Assembly (NCBI RefSeq): GCF_000236165.1
Contig: NZ_CM001374.1
Location: 1 to 64,000, forward strand
Direction: 5' to 3'
DNA from: Fluoribacter dumoffii NY 23
GTDB taxonomy: Bacteria > Pseudomonadota > Gammaproteobacteria > Legionellales > Legionellaceae
DNA: 64,000 nucleotides
Within the stretch, counting starts at the first letter, position 1; every line of letters begins with the position of its first letter. Positions 26,119 through 33,928 of this stretch are shown here, in pieces. Position numbers and translations under genes: made by a program. The notes beneath the pieces are model-generated. The model was given only the letters and a program-made list of their open reading frames with translations. It made no database searches and was not told where the DNA came from.

Positions 26119-28785
26119 TTATATGTCTAATTCTTTATCAATGATTCTTATCCGGTGCACTTCCTGCTCATTCCTTTTTATGAAGTGCTCTGCTTGCTTT
26201 GCAAACTCAGGATAATCCTTTTTAAATGCATTCATTAACTGAGAATCACCCGGTAATTGCCCCATTAAACGGACTAATTTATCTTGTTGCTCTGAAGTGA
26301 GTCGATTTTGTGCCAAAGCCTTACTGTAAGGCTCAAAAGAACGTGCTAATGATTTGGCTTGACGCTCAGCAATGGATAATAAACTATCGGCAATATGCAG
26401 GACTTGGCTTGGGTTTTCTTGCATAAACTGCTGCTCAAACGCATCAAGCTTTTGTTGCTCTTTTTGCACGTCTCTGCCCATCACCTGATTCATCAAGGAT
26501 TCAAGAGAACGCTCTGATGTTTTGATGCGCTCAGATGAAATGGAAAGGGCAGGGGACTTATCCATAACAAGCCCGCGCTGTCGCGCAAATTCTCCCTGCA
26601 TGTGGGTGTAATCTAATGTCACATCTTTCGCGCGATTTCTACTCAGGGCGTGAATGAGCTCTTTATCATGGGCAAAAACTTCGCGACTGACAAAGACATC
26701 ACAGCTTCTACGATGGCGTGTCATCGCCACGTAGGTTGAATGGGCATCATAATGCGCTGTAGGTAAGACATACGCTCGGTCAACGGTCACCCCTTGTGCT
26801 TTATACACAGTAGCCGCATAGCCATGCTCCATGTGTTTGTAGTAATTGGTGTTTACCTGAACGATTTGTGGCTTTGAATTTAAATCATCACGGTCAAGAG
26901 CGACGGTGATGAGACCCGATTTGGCATCAATGCCTTGAATGGTACCTAAGGTGCCATTAATCACTGAAAGACTGTTTTCTCGTTTTAAGAAGTACACGCG
27001 GTCATTCACTGCAAAGGCGCGCTCCCCGCGCTCCATATTGAAAACAACATCCTCACCAAGTTGTCCGTCTTTTCGTTTCATCACACGCGCCATCTCATTG
27101 AGTTCTTTCACATCCTTGCGGGTGTAGGCAAGAATGATTTGAGAATCTGAGGGGCTTGCAATGCGCACATCGTTCCATTGCTCAATCAGAGCGTGTTTTG
27201 CATCATCTGTAGTTCCGAAACGATGAACATGGTCATGAGCATCATAAGCGAGAAGGGCTTTACCCACTGCGCCTTGGGCTAAATCCAAGGAAGCATCCAC
27301 TTGCCAAGGGGTTGTTTGTCTTCGGATTTGATTGAGTTCAACGTACTGGTAATTTTCTGCAATCGCTCGAAACGATGCGCCGGCTTCAATGGCCTGCAGT
27401 TGCTGCCAGTCGCCCACCAATACCAGTTTTGCACCTGCTTGTTCGACCTCGCGTGTCAAACGCTCCATGGTACGAGAGCCCAACATTCCTGCTTCATCCA
27501 CTACTAAAATATCACGTGACGTGAAATGAAACATGCCCTTATCCAGACGATAGAAGAGGCTGGCAATGGTACGTGATTCAATACCTGAGCTGTCCCTTAA
27601 ATTAAGTGCGGCAATCCCCGATAAAGCCGCTCCGTGCACCCGGTATCCTGATTGCTCCCAGGTTTCGCGCGCAGCACCCAAGAGATAGCTTTTTCCTGTT
27701 CCGGCATAACCTAAAAGTGATTTTAAATCACCTCTCTGGGTTAAATAACGAAGCGCTGACTCTTGCTCTTCTGAAAGCGTTCGGCTTGATTGCGCAAGCA
27801 TAATCGACTTCTCGCTTACTTCATGGCCTAAACGATGATGAAGCACATCGGATTGGTGCATCATTGAGGATTCTATGTGCAACATATTCTGTGTTGAGAA
27901 TCGTTGTTTTCCATCTTTATCCAGGCCTACATAAACCAACTCAGATGATGATTTAACCCGTTCAAACACCCGGTTAAATTGCGCTGCATTTTCCGTATGC
28001 CGGTTAATGAAACGCGCCAAATCCTGATGGGTAAAAGTCGATTGGCATCGAGTAATGGCATCCAAGGCGATTTCAGGCTGCTCAAAAATTAATTGCCCAT
28101 TTTCACGAGCAATGCGTTGGTGGTCTGCAAGCCGCGCCATACGCGTTTGCGCATCCTTGGGTCCAATTTTATATTGGGGCTCTAAGGCAATGCCTTGTTC
28201 TTTATAGCTGCGATGGTCTACCTTTTGGTCAATACCATGCAAAGCCAAATGACGATTTTCACAATTCGCCCATTCTTCTCGCCAATGTTCTAATAAGGCA
28301 TTATCGTTCCAACTTCGTTCTTTAAGTCCAAAGCCATCTTCATGCGCTTGTCTTAAACTTAAAAGAACATGCGCATGCGGTTGATAGAGGCCATCAGCGC
28401 CTTTAGGGTTATGCAGGCATACATCGGCAACCATGCCACGTGCTACAAATTCATTTCTGACAAACTCACGCACCAATTCGATGTTTTGCTCCATGCTCAA
28501 TTCACGGGGAAGGGCGAGTTGTACTTCACGGGCAAGTTGTGCATCTTTGCGTTTTTCCGAAAGTTCCACTGCATTCCATAAATCGGAGCGGTTATTCATC
28601 CATTCTGGCGCGTTGGGAGGTACGAAAATCTCTTTATGAACCACTTCGCTTTTATCGGTGAAATCATGAATTACGCCAGTGCGTTCATCAACAAGTTCTT
28701 CACCAGAACGATAGGCTGATGCCGCAACAATACTGCGCCCTTGAGAGCGTGAAATGATTTGCGCGCTGAAACGATAGATGGCCAT
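26119..28785 (-). CDS. traA-like: Ti-TraA/MOBQ-type relaxase-helicase
   Basis: 888 aa. The N-terminal MobA/MobL domain starts MAIYRFSAQIISRSQGRS and AASAYRSGE, with the metal-binding histidine motif QPHAHVLLS near residue 150 and Tyr-3/4 region at the start: this nicks oriT and pilots the strand. The C-terminal two thirds form a RecD-type helicase: Walker A LLGYAGTGKSYL, Walker B LVVDEAGML, and motif HGYAATVYKAQGVTVDRA. The frame is open to 28923, but family members begin at MAIY, and the 46 extra codons run through the oriT-like hairpin, so 28785 is taken as the start. The F system uses a MOBF TraI instead. Confidence 0.9.
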   Translation of the reverse strand: MAIYRFSAQIISRSQGRSIVAASAYRSGEELVDERTGVIHDFTDKSEVVHKEIFVPPNAPEWMNNRSDLWNAVELSEKRKDAQLAREVQLALPRELSMEQNIELVREFVRNEFVARGMVADVCLHNPKGADGLYQPHAHVLLSLRQAHEDGFGLKERSWNDNALLEHWREEWANCENRHLALHGIDQKVDHRSYKEQGIALEPQYKIGPKDAQTRMARLADHQRIARENGQLIFEQPEIALDAITRCQSTFTHQDLARFINRHTENAAQFNRVFERVKSSSELVYVGLDKDGKQRFSTQNMLHIESSMMHQSDVLHHRLGHEVSEKSIMLAQSSRTLSEEQESALRYLTQRGDLKSLLGYAGTGKSYLLGAARETWEQSGYRVHGAALSGIAALNLRDSSGIESRTIASLFYRLDKGMFHFTSRDILVVDEAGMLGSRTMERLTREVEQAGAKLVLVGDWQQLQAIEAGASFRAIAENYQYVELNQIRRQTTPWQVDASLDLAQGAVGKALLAYDAHDHVHRFGTTDDAKHALIEQWNDVRIASPSDSQIILAYTRKDVKELNEMARVMKRKDGQLGEDVVFNMERGERAFAVNDRVYFLKRENSLSVINGTLGTIQGIDAKSGLITVALDRDDLNSKPQIVQVNTNYYKHMEHGYAATVYKAQGVTVDRAYVLPTAHYDAHSTYVAMTRHRRSCDVFVSREVFAHDKELIHALSRNRAKDVTLDYTHMQGEFARQRGLVMDKSPALSISSERIKTSERSLESLMNQVMGRDVQKEQQKLDAFEQQFMQENPSQVLHIADSLLSIAERQAKSLARSFEPYSKALAQNRLTSEQQDKLVRLMGQLPGDSQLMNAFKKDYPEFAKQAEHFIKRNEQEVHRIRIIDKELDI

Positions 28786-28851
28786 GTCCCTATACCATTT
28801 TGGTGATTTTAATTCTTGTTTTGCTCCCTTGATGAATTTCAGAATACCAAA

Positions 28852-28886
28852 GCGCACGTTGCAACGCAACGTATAAGCGCGCACTT
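28852..28886. other. Candidate origin of transfer (oriT) hairpin and nick region
   Basis: Between the relaxase and the divergent Ti-TraD-like gene. Arms ACGTTGC (28856-28862) and GCAACGT (28866-28872) form a perfect 7-bp hairpin with loop AAC, followed at once by ATAAGCGCGCACTT (28873-28886). In MOBQ plasmids a short inverted repeat next to a TAAGTGCGCCCT-like sequence is the relaxase nick region; the similarity here is partial (TAAGCGCGC) and judged from memory. Position and symmetry support the call; nicking is not shown by sequence. Confidence 0.6.
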
Positions 28887-29012
28887 CTGTCGCCAGTGCG
28901 GCATTCGGGTCGCTTCGCTCCAATGTTAATTTTTATTATTTATTATCCTCTTGATATTTATATGAAACATCGTAAAATCTGAGTACTAGGACGACTATGA
29001 ACCGATAATAAA

Positions 29013-29303
29013 ATGAGCGAAAAACAATCGCGGCTGGATGCCTTAAAGAAAAAACAAGAACAACTCAGAGCGCAAATTCAAAAACTGGAATCACTTGAAA
29101 AAGCCCGGGAGCGAAAGCGTGATACACGTCGTAAAATTCTCATTGGTTCCTATTTCATTGATAAAGCCAATCAAGAAGGGACGTTGTTTGATTTGTACCA
29201 ACAAATGAAACACTACATTAAACGAAATGCCGATAGAGAATTATTTCATTTAGAACCAATTCAGGAAGAACAAAGTGTTCTCGAAACCGAACCGATGGAA
29301 TAA
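29013..29303 (+). CDS. Ti-TraD/MobC-like relaxosome accessory protein
   Basis: 96 aa. Starts with a coiled coil (residues ~1-45, KKKQEQLRAQIQKLESLEKARERKRDTRRKI pattern), followed by ILIGSYFIDKANQEG, as in the small TraD proteins coded divergently from TraA relaxases on Ti-like plasmids. Such proteins help the relaxase at oriT. It is divergent from the relaxase with the oriT-like hairpin between them, the same arrangement as in Ti plasmids. It should not be confused with the F-type TraD coupling protein at 23542. Confidence 0.75.
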   Translation: MSEKQSRLDALKKKQEQLRAQIQKLESLEKARERKRDTRRKILIGSYFIDKANQEGTLFDLYQQMKHYIKRNADRELFHLEPIQEEQSVLETEPME

Positions 29304-29323
29304 CAACACATTAAGGATGCATC

Positions 29324-29581
29324 ATGAAATGGATTAAACTGGTGTTCAAACCCTTTATCTGGATTTCCAACAATCTTGATTCAAAAGATGAAGAATCATC
29401 TCATTTTAATCCATGCAGAAAAGATGACACCCGAATTAACCCGGCCACAGGTCTTCCTATGAGAGGCGCTTTTGATAGTTCGGGAAATACCTTAGGTTCT
29501 AGTTCATCAAGTTGGAATAATGATTACGGTCGAAGTCACTCATCCTATTCCAGCTTTAATTCTTTTAACAATCGTTTTTAA
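29324..29581 (+). CDS. Small Ser/Asn-rich protein in mobilisation operon
   Basis: 85 aa, family not recognised. Hydrophobic-basic N-terminus (KWIKLVFKPFIWISNN), a central NPATGLPM motif and a low-complexity Ser/Asn/Tyr-rich tail. A GGATGC-type ribosome site and the 20-bp gap to the accessory gene upstream place it in the same operon. Secretion through the T4SS or a membrane-surface role are possible but unsupported. Confidence 0.55.
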   Translation: MKWIKLVFKPFIWISNNLDSKDEESSHFNPCRKDDTRINPATGLPMRGAFDSSGNTLGSSSSSWNNDYGRSHSSYSSFNSFNNRF

Positions 29582-29588
29582 ATGTTTT

Positions 29589-29828
29589 ATGAAGTCATTG
29601 ACGCTCTCAGACCATGATAAAGAATTGATTCGATTAATTGATGCTCAAGCCAAACAGCTGATGGAAAGAAATGCGCCTGATCATGTCATCGTAACCACAT
29701 TAATGGATTTTATTCCAGATGTACGGTGCATGGTTAATGCAACATGCGAAAAGCAATTGGATTTGTATTGTAGAGAATATCCGCATTTCAATTATTTTCT
29801 TCAATTAATTAGCCAAGAAGTAATTTAA
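29589..29828 (+). CDS. Small conserved-looking hypothetical protein
   Basis: 79 aa from the ATG at 29589, seven bases after the previous stop; the longer frame from 29520 lies inside the previous gene. Mostly helical (DHDKELIRLIDAQAKQLMERNAPDHVIVTTLMDFIPDV) with two Cys near the end. No family recognised. Gene spacing places it in the mobilisation operon. Confidence 0.5.
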   Translation: MKSLTLSDHDKELIRLIDAQAKQLMERNAPDHVIVTTLMDFIPDVRCMVNATCEKQLDLYCREYPHFNYFLQLISQEVI

Positions 29829-29860
29829 GATGGATTAACACAAATAGGTTTACACGTATT

Positions 29861-30491
29861 ATGTCTTCTCATTCAATAAAAATGCTCTTTATTTTGCAAG
29901 AGGAAGTTGCCCGTTTAGGTAATGCCAGCGATTACGAGCTCTTCATTTTAAAAAGTCATATCGAACAGATAATTTATACCAAACGAAAGCTTGAAAGCTT
30001 AACCTCCCAAATTTCTGTTGGCTCAAGCTTACTCTATTTCGATGCCCAACTTTTAAAAGAAGATATCCTTTTAGTCACCGAATTAGGAGCGCTTATTAAA
30101 GGAATTCGCCAATCGGATAAACAAAGTATTTGTGTTGAGCCACAATCGTTTAATTTTGATCACAAGACAACCATCTCATTAATTGCAGAAAAGAGAACAC
30201 GTATACACGATGAGTGGAAGCTTCCTTCCTATCATAGAGTTATTGTTGACTGTCACTCTTATGTTTTAAAGGGGTACTTTATCAAATACAACCATAATGG
30301 GTGCAAATTAAAATTGCTTGGCGGTGAAACAGTGAAGCTGCCTGCAAGCGCTCTATTCTACGAGCCTACCAAAGACGATTTGAAGGATTTTATGCGCATT
30401 GAACAAGATCCTCATCATCAAAATCTGGAGTATGAAAGGACACTCAAAGCAGTGCGAAGTAAAATAGGGCAACTAGACCCTTCTAATAATC
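29861..30491 (+). pseudogene. 5' part of a plasmid gene split by Tn3-family insertion
   Basis: Codes for the first ~210 residues of a protein I do not recognise (helical start, then a beta-rich region DCHSYVLKGYFIKYNHNGCKLKLLGGE that may be an RNA- or DNA-binding barrel). The frame runs on into the transposon and stops at 30631, adding residues (GLGSNGTANRLK...) that are translated from the terminal inverted repeat. Joining 30491 to 37225 removes the transposon and one TAATC copy and restores a 248-codon frame ending at 37340. Probably inactive in this copy. Confidence 0.88.
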
Positions 30492-30529
30492 CGGGTTTGG
30501 GGAGCAATGGAACAGCCAACCGACTTAAG
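30492..30529 (+). repeat. Left terminal inverted repeat of the 6.7-kb transposon
   Basis: 38 bp, starting CGGGTTTGGGGAGC and ending GACCGACTTAAG-like (ACCGACTTAAG). It differs from the right repeat only at base 5 (T here, C there). The interrupted gene reads through it. Confidence 0.95.
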
Positions 30530-30805
30530 GACTATATTGGTCTTTTAATATCTATAATTCGGTATGTTTCATTTTATAGGATTGTAAACTGTGAAGTTGT
30601 TCAAGTATTTTCATTGAATACAGATAGATAACCAATTTTTTTCATCATTAGTAATTAAGTTTTCAAATTACCTATAATAGAACAAATAGTTTTATTGTTT
30701 TATTCAATATCTATGATGAATTCTTTAAAAACCTTTATTTTTAGGTAACAATGACGCTTTAACATTACGGCTCTGAAGAAAACTATGAATAAGGGGTATA
30801 AATAA

Positions 30806-32713
30806 ATGGGCTGCTCCACTTGTCCTTCTCACAAAGAACCAATGCCCAAACTGTGGCATAATCCTAAAGTCATTACGGCAGCAATAGCCGGTATATTATT
30901 AACTATTGGTTTTGTAGGCTCATATTTGACACTACCAAGGATAATTGCTAACGGGTTTTACATAGGCGCGGTGTTAATTGGTGGATATTATTTCGCACGG
31001 GAAGCTATAGAAGAATTTTTCAAAGAACATGAAATCGGTATTGAGTTTTTGATGTCTACCGCTGCTATTGTTGCTGGTGTGATGGGACAATGGGCAGAAT
31101 CGGCAACACTGGTTTTTTTATATTCTATTTCTGAAGCAGCAGAGGGTTATGCTGGTGAAAGGGCGCGACATGCTATCAGAGTATTGATGGAACTTGCCCC
31201 AAAATCCGCATTAGTCCGACGTAATAATAGCGAGTTCCTAATACCTTTAGAAGACATTCAAATTGGAGATGAGTTTATTGTTCGTCCTGGTGAAAGCATC
31301 GCTACAGATGGAGAGGTCATATCTGGACATTCTAGTGTAAACCAAGCGCCTATCACGGGTGAATCAATTCCTGTTGAGAAATTTGTGGGAAATAAAGTAT
31401 TTTCTGCAACTATTAACGGCGAGGGGACTCTTACTATTCGCGCTACCAAAAAATTTGCTGAGAACACGTTATCTCGTATTATTTTTCTTGTTGAAAAAGC
31501 ACAGGATAAAAAAGGTCGCAGTCAACGATTTATAGAGCGTTTTGGCAATCTCTACAGTCCATTCGTTCTTTTAGCAGGGGTACTAATAGCTACCCTACCT
31601 CCTCTATTTGGGCTGCATTGGCAAGAATGGGTGCTACGTGCAACGGTGTTTATTGTTGCAGCTGCACCATGTGCTTTAGTAATTTCTATCCCAATTACCC
31701 TTGTAGCTGCTCTTGGTACAGCCAGTCGAAACGGAATATTACTTAAGGGTGGGATATATTTAGAAAAATTGGTTCAAATAAAGGTTATTGCGCTTGATAA
31801 AACAGGAACCTTAACACAAGGACAACCCAAGGTCACCGATATCATTTCGTTAAATAATTATACTCAGAACCAAATATTAAATGTAGCTGCCACCCTTGAA
31901 TCGCGTTCCCAGCATCCACTGGCACATGCCATTTTACAACAAGCAAAGGCAGAAAGTGTTGCATATAAACCTGTTGAACATTTTAAGTCATTGACTGGTT
32001 CAGGGGTTCAGGGTTTTATAAATGGAGAACAATTTTATATTGGCAATCCAAAATTATTTATTGATATGGGTCTATTGGTAGAAACTGTAATTCAAGAAAT
32101 AAATAAATTACAGACCGTTGGAAAGACTGTCGTATTAGTAGGAACAGATAAGGAAATTCTCGGTTTAATTGCAATTACTGATCCTCTAAGATCTACAGCA
32201 AGGCAGATGGTATCGTCCCTAAAATTGATGGGTATTGAGCGTGTTGTTATGCTCACTGGAGATAACTCGATAACTGCCGCGTCAATTGGAGTTCAAGCAG
32301 GTGTAGATGAAGTATTCTCTGATTTATCACCAGAAGATAAGACACGAAAAATTGAGGAACTGGAAAGACGTTACGGTAAGGTAATGATGGTTGGCGATGG
32401 AGTAAATGATGCTCCAGCACTTGCAGCAGCACATGTAGGAGTTGCAATGGGCGCCGCTGGAACCGATGTTGCATTAGAAACTGCGGATGTAGCATTAATG
32501 GGTGATAATTTATTAAAATTACCTTATCTCATCGAGTTTAGTCATCGAACCTGGAATATAATTTTACAAAATTTAGGACTATCTATAATTGTTATTAGCT
32601 CTCTTATTGTCGGGGCGGTAACTGGCTATTTTACGTTGCCAATAGCAGTTTTAGCCCATGAAATAAGTGAGCTTATTGTTATTGCAAGTGGTCTTCGCAT
32701 GTTAAAATCTTAA
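30806..32713 (+). CDS. P1B-type metal ATPase with APC instead of CPC motif
   Basis: 635-aa heavy-metal P-type ATPase. Actuator loop NQAPITGES, phosphorylation site ALDKTGTLTQG, ATP-binding HP site (SQHPLAHA) and hinge VMMVGDGVNDAPALAAA are all present, so it should be active. The ion-binding motif in the sixth membrane helix is APC (VAAAPCALVIS) where Zn/Cd/Cu pumps have CPC, and the last helices have AHEISELIVIASGLRML instead of the Zn-type Asp motif. There is no N-terminal HMA domain, only a short CSTC motif. The metal is therefore uncertain. Cargo gene of the Tn3-family transposon, followed by a convergent DUF302 gene. Confidence 0.88.
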   Translation: MGCSTCPSHKEPMPKLWHNPKVITAAIAGILLTIGFVGSYLTLPRIIANGFYIGAVLIGGYYFAREAIEEFFKEHEIGIEFLMSTAAIVAGVMGQWAESATLVFLYSISEAAEGYAGERARHAIRVLMELAPKSALVRRNNSEFLIPLEDIQIGDEFIVRPGESIATDGEVISGHSSVNQAPITGESIPVEKFVGNKVFSATINGEGTLTIRATKKFAENTLSRIIFLVEKAQDKKGRSQRFIERFGNLYSPFVLLAGVLIATLPPLFGLHWQEWVLRATVFIVAAAPCALVISIPITLVAALGTASRNGILLKGGIYLEKLVQIKVIALDKTGTLTQGQPKVTDIISLNNYTQNQILNVAATLESRSQHPLAHAILQQAKAESVAYKPVEHFKSLTGSGVQGFINGEQFYIGNPKLFIDMGLLVETVIQEINKLQTVGKTVVLVGTDKEILGLIAITDPLRSTARQMVSSLKLMGIERVVMLTGDNSITAASIGVQAGVDEVFSDLSPEDKTRKIEELERRYGKVMMVGDGVNDAPALAAAHVGVAMGAAGTDVALETADVALMGDNLLKLPYLIEFSHRTWNIILQNLGLSIIVISSLIVGAVTGYFTLPIAVLAHEISELIVIASGLRMLKS

Positions 32714-32728
32714 CTGTAGATGAGCGCA

Positions 32729-33124
32729 TTACAATGCGCTTAATACTCTCTCCAGTTTTTGTCTTACTTCTCCAGCGACCAGATTGATCTCAGGATTGCC
32801 GACCAATTCTAATACTGATTTTGGATCCATAAATTCAATATGCACTTTGCCTATATCATCCTGGCGTACAACCACATTACATGGTAGAAGCAAACCTATA
32901 GATGGCTCCTTTTCTAAAGCATGATGGGCAAATTGCGGATTGCATGCACCAAGAATTTGATAGGGAGGCATATCTTTATTTAATTTTTTTTTCAAAGTTG
33001 CTGACACATCTATATTTGTAAGAACTCCAAATCCCTCTTTTTGCAGTTCTTCAGTAACTTTTTTAATTGCATCATCAAATGAATACAATACTTCTTTTCC
33101 AAATCCATATTTTATATTGATCAT
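32729..33124 (-). CDS. DUF302 protein
   Basis: 131 aa matching the DUF302 family, with the conserved segments EGFGVLTNIDVSATLKKKL, YQILGACNPQFAHHAL and LLLPCNVVVRQD. The family has a TBP-like fold, often sits beside metal or redox genes, and has no firm function. The conserved Cys in GACNP and LLPCN could bind a metal or a thiol. It is convergent with the P-ATPase (15-bp gap) and has its own palindromic upstream site at 33179-33196. Confidence 0.85.
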   Translation of the reverse strand: MINIKYGFGKEVLYSFDDAIKKVTEELQKEGFGVLTNIDVSATLKKKLNKDMPPYQILGACNPQFAHHALEKEPSIGLLLPCNVVVRQDDIGKVHIEFMDPKSVLELVGNPEINLVAGEVRQKLERVLSAL

Positions 33125-33178
33125 TCTTTATCCATAAAAATTAACTCAAACCATACCAGATGTTATCATTAATAAATA

Positions 33179-33196
33179 ATTCTTAATATTAAGAAT
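33179..33196. promoter_or_regulatory. 18-bp perfect palindrome upstream of DUF302 gene
   Basis: ATTCTTAATATTAAGAAT is a perfect palindrome 55 bp upstream of the DUF302 start, between it and the tnpR stop. It could be an operator for a dimeric regulator or a bidirectional hairpin ending tnpR transcription. No run of T follows, so an operator is slightly favoured. Confidence 0.45.
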
Positions 33197-33223
33197 ACCA
33201 TAGGATTGGGGATCTGTAGTGAA

Positions 33224-33772
33224 TTATTCTTGTTGTAAACGATAAATTGTTGCTTTATGGACATTAAACGTTTTTGCAATCTCACTTACCGATTTATCTT
33301 CTTGCAAAAGCCGCTTGGCCAATGACTTTTGTTCTTTATTCATTTTTTCAGGTCGTCCAAAACGAACTCCACGTTGCTTTGCAGCTGCGCGACCCGCACC
33401 AGTACGTTCACGAATTAAGTCACGCTCAAATTCTGCAATACCTGCGAATACGGTCATGATCATTTTACCGGCATGAGAAGTGGTATCTGCCCAAGGCTCG
33501 GAAAGCGAACAAAAGGAAGCCTCTGTTGTTCTTATGCAGTCTATTAATTCTAATAAATGCTGGGTTGAACGCGCCAATCTATCCAATTTCCAAACAACGA
33601 CTACATCTTCAGGTCGAAGCTGATCAAGTAATCGTTGTAATTCTGGACGATCTCTTTTTGCACCAGAAATTTTTTCCTGATAGATACGTTTACAACCAGC
33701 TTCTTTTAGTGCAACTAATTGCAACTCTAAATTTTGATCCGTGGTTGAAACGCGAGCATACCCAATTTTCAT
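33224..33772 (-). CDS. tnpR: Serine resolvase TnpR of the Tn3-family element
   Basis: 182-aa serine recombinase with the catalytic motif YARVSTTDQN (Ser-10), the VVVWKLDRLAR arginine motif, FAGIAEFERDLIRERT and a C-terminal HTH (SVSEIAKTFNVHKATIYRL). Length and layout are typical of Tn3 TnpR, which resolves cointegrates at res. It is divergent from tnpA. Confidence 0.93.
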   Translation of the reverse strand: MKIGYARVSTTDQNLELQLVALKEAGCKRIYQEKISGAKRDRPELQRLLDQLRPEDVVVVWKLDRLARSTQHLLELIDCIRTTEASFCSLSEPWADTTSHAGKMIMTVFAGIAEFERDLIRERTGAGRAAAKQRGVRFGRPEKMNKEQKSLAKRLLQEDKSVSEIAKTFNVHKATIYRLQQE

Positions 33773-33928
33773 AACTAATCCCTAATATTTTATTTGCAAA
33801 TCATATCGCAAAACAATAGACTTTTGCATCTGATTTTTGCAACGAATTTAAACCTTTAAATAAAGGCATTCAAATTCCGTTGCAAAACTTCTAAGTTTAG
33901 CAACAACACCTATTGATTTTGGATAAAC
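33773..33928. other. res-like region between tnpR and tnpA
   Basis: 156-bp AT-rich gap between divergent tnpR and tnpA, where Tn3 elements keep res and both promoters. It holds several TTTTGCA-type repeats and a perfect 10-bp inverted pair TTTTGCAACG (33835-33844) and CGTTGCAAAA (33878-33887). Assignment as resolvase-binding sites rests on position and repeats. Confidence 0.65.

Noticed and set aside
28786-28923. N-terminal 46-codon extension of the relaxase frame (MERSDPNAAL...)
   Set aside because: It runs through the oriT-like hairpin, and MobA/MobL-type relaxases start at the MAIYRF methionine; no ribosome site supports the upstream ATG.
30493-30631. C-terminal 46 residues of the open frame starting at 29861
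   Set aside because: They are translated from the terminal repeat and inside of the transposon, not part of the original protein.
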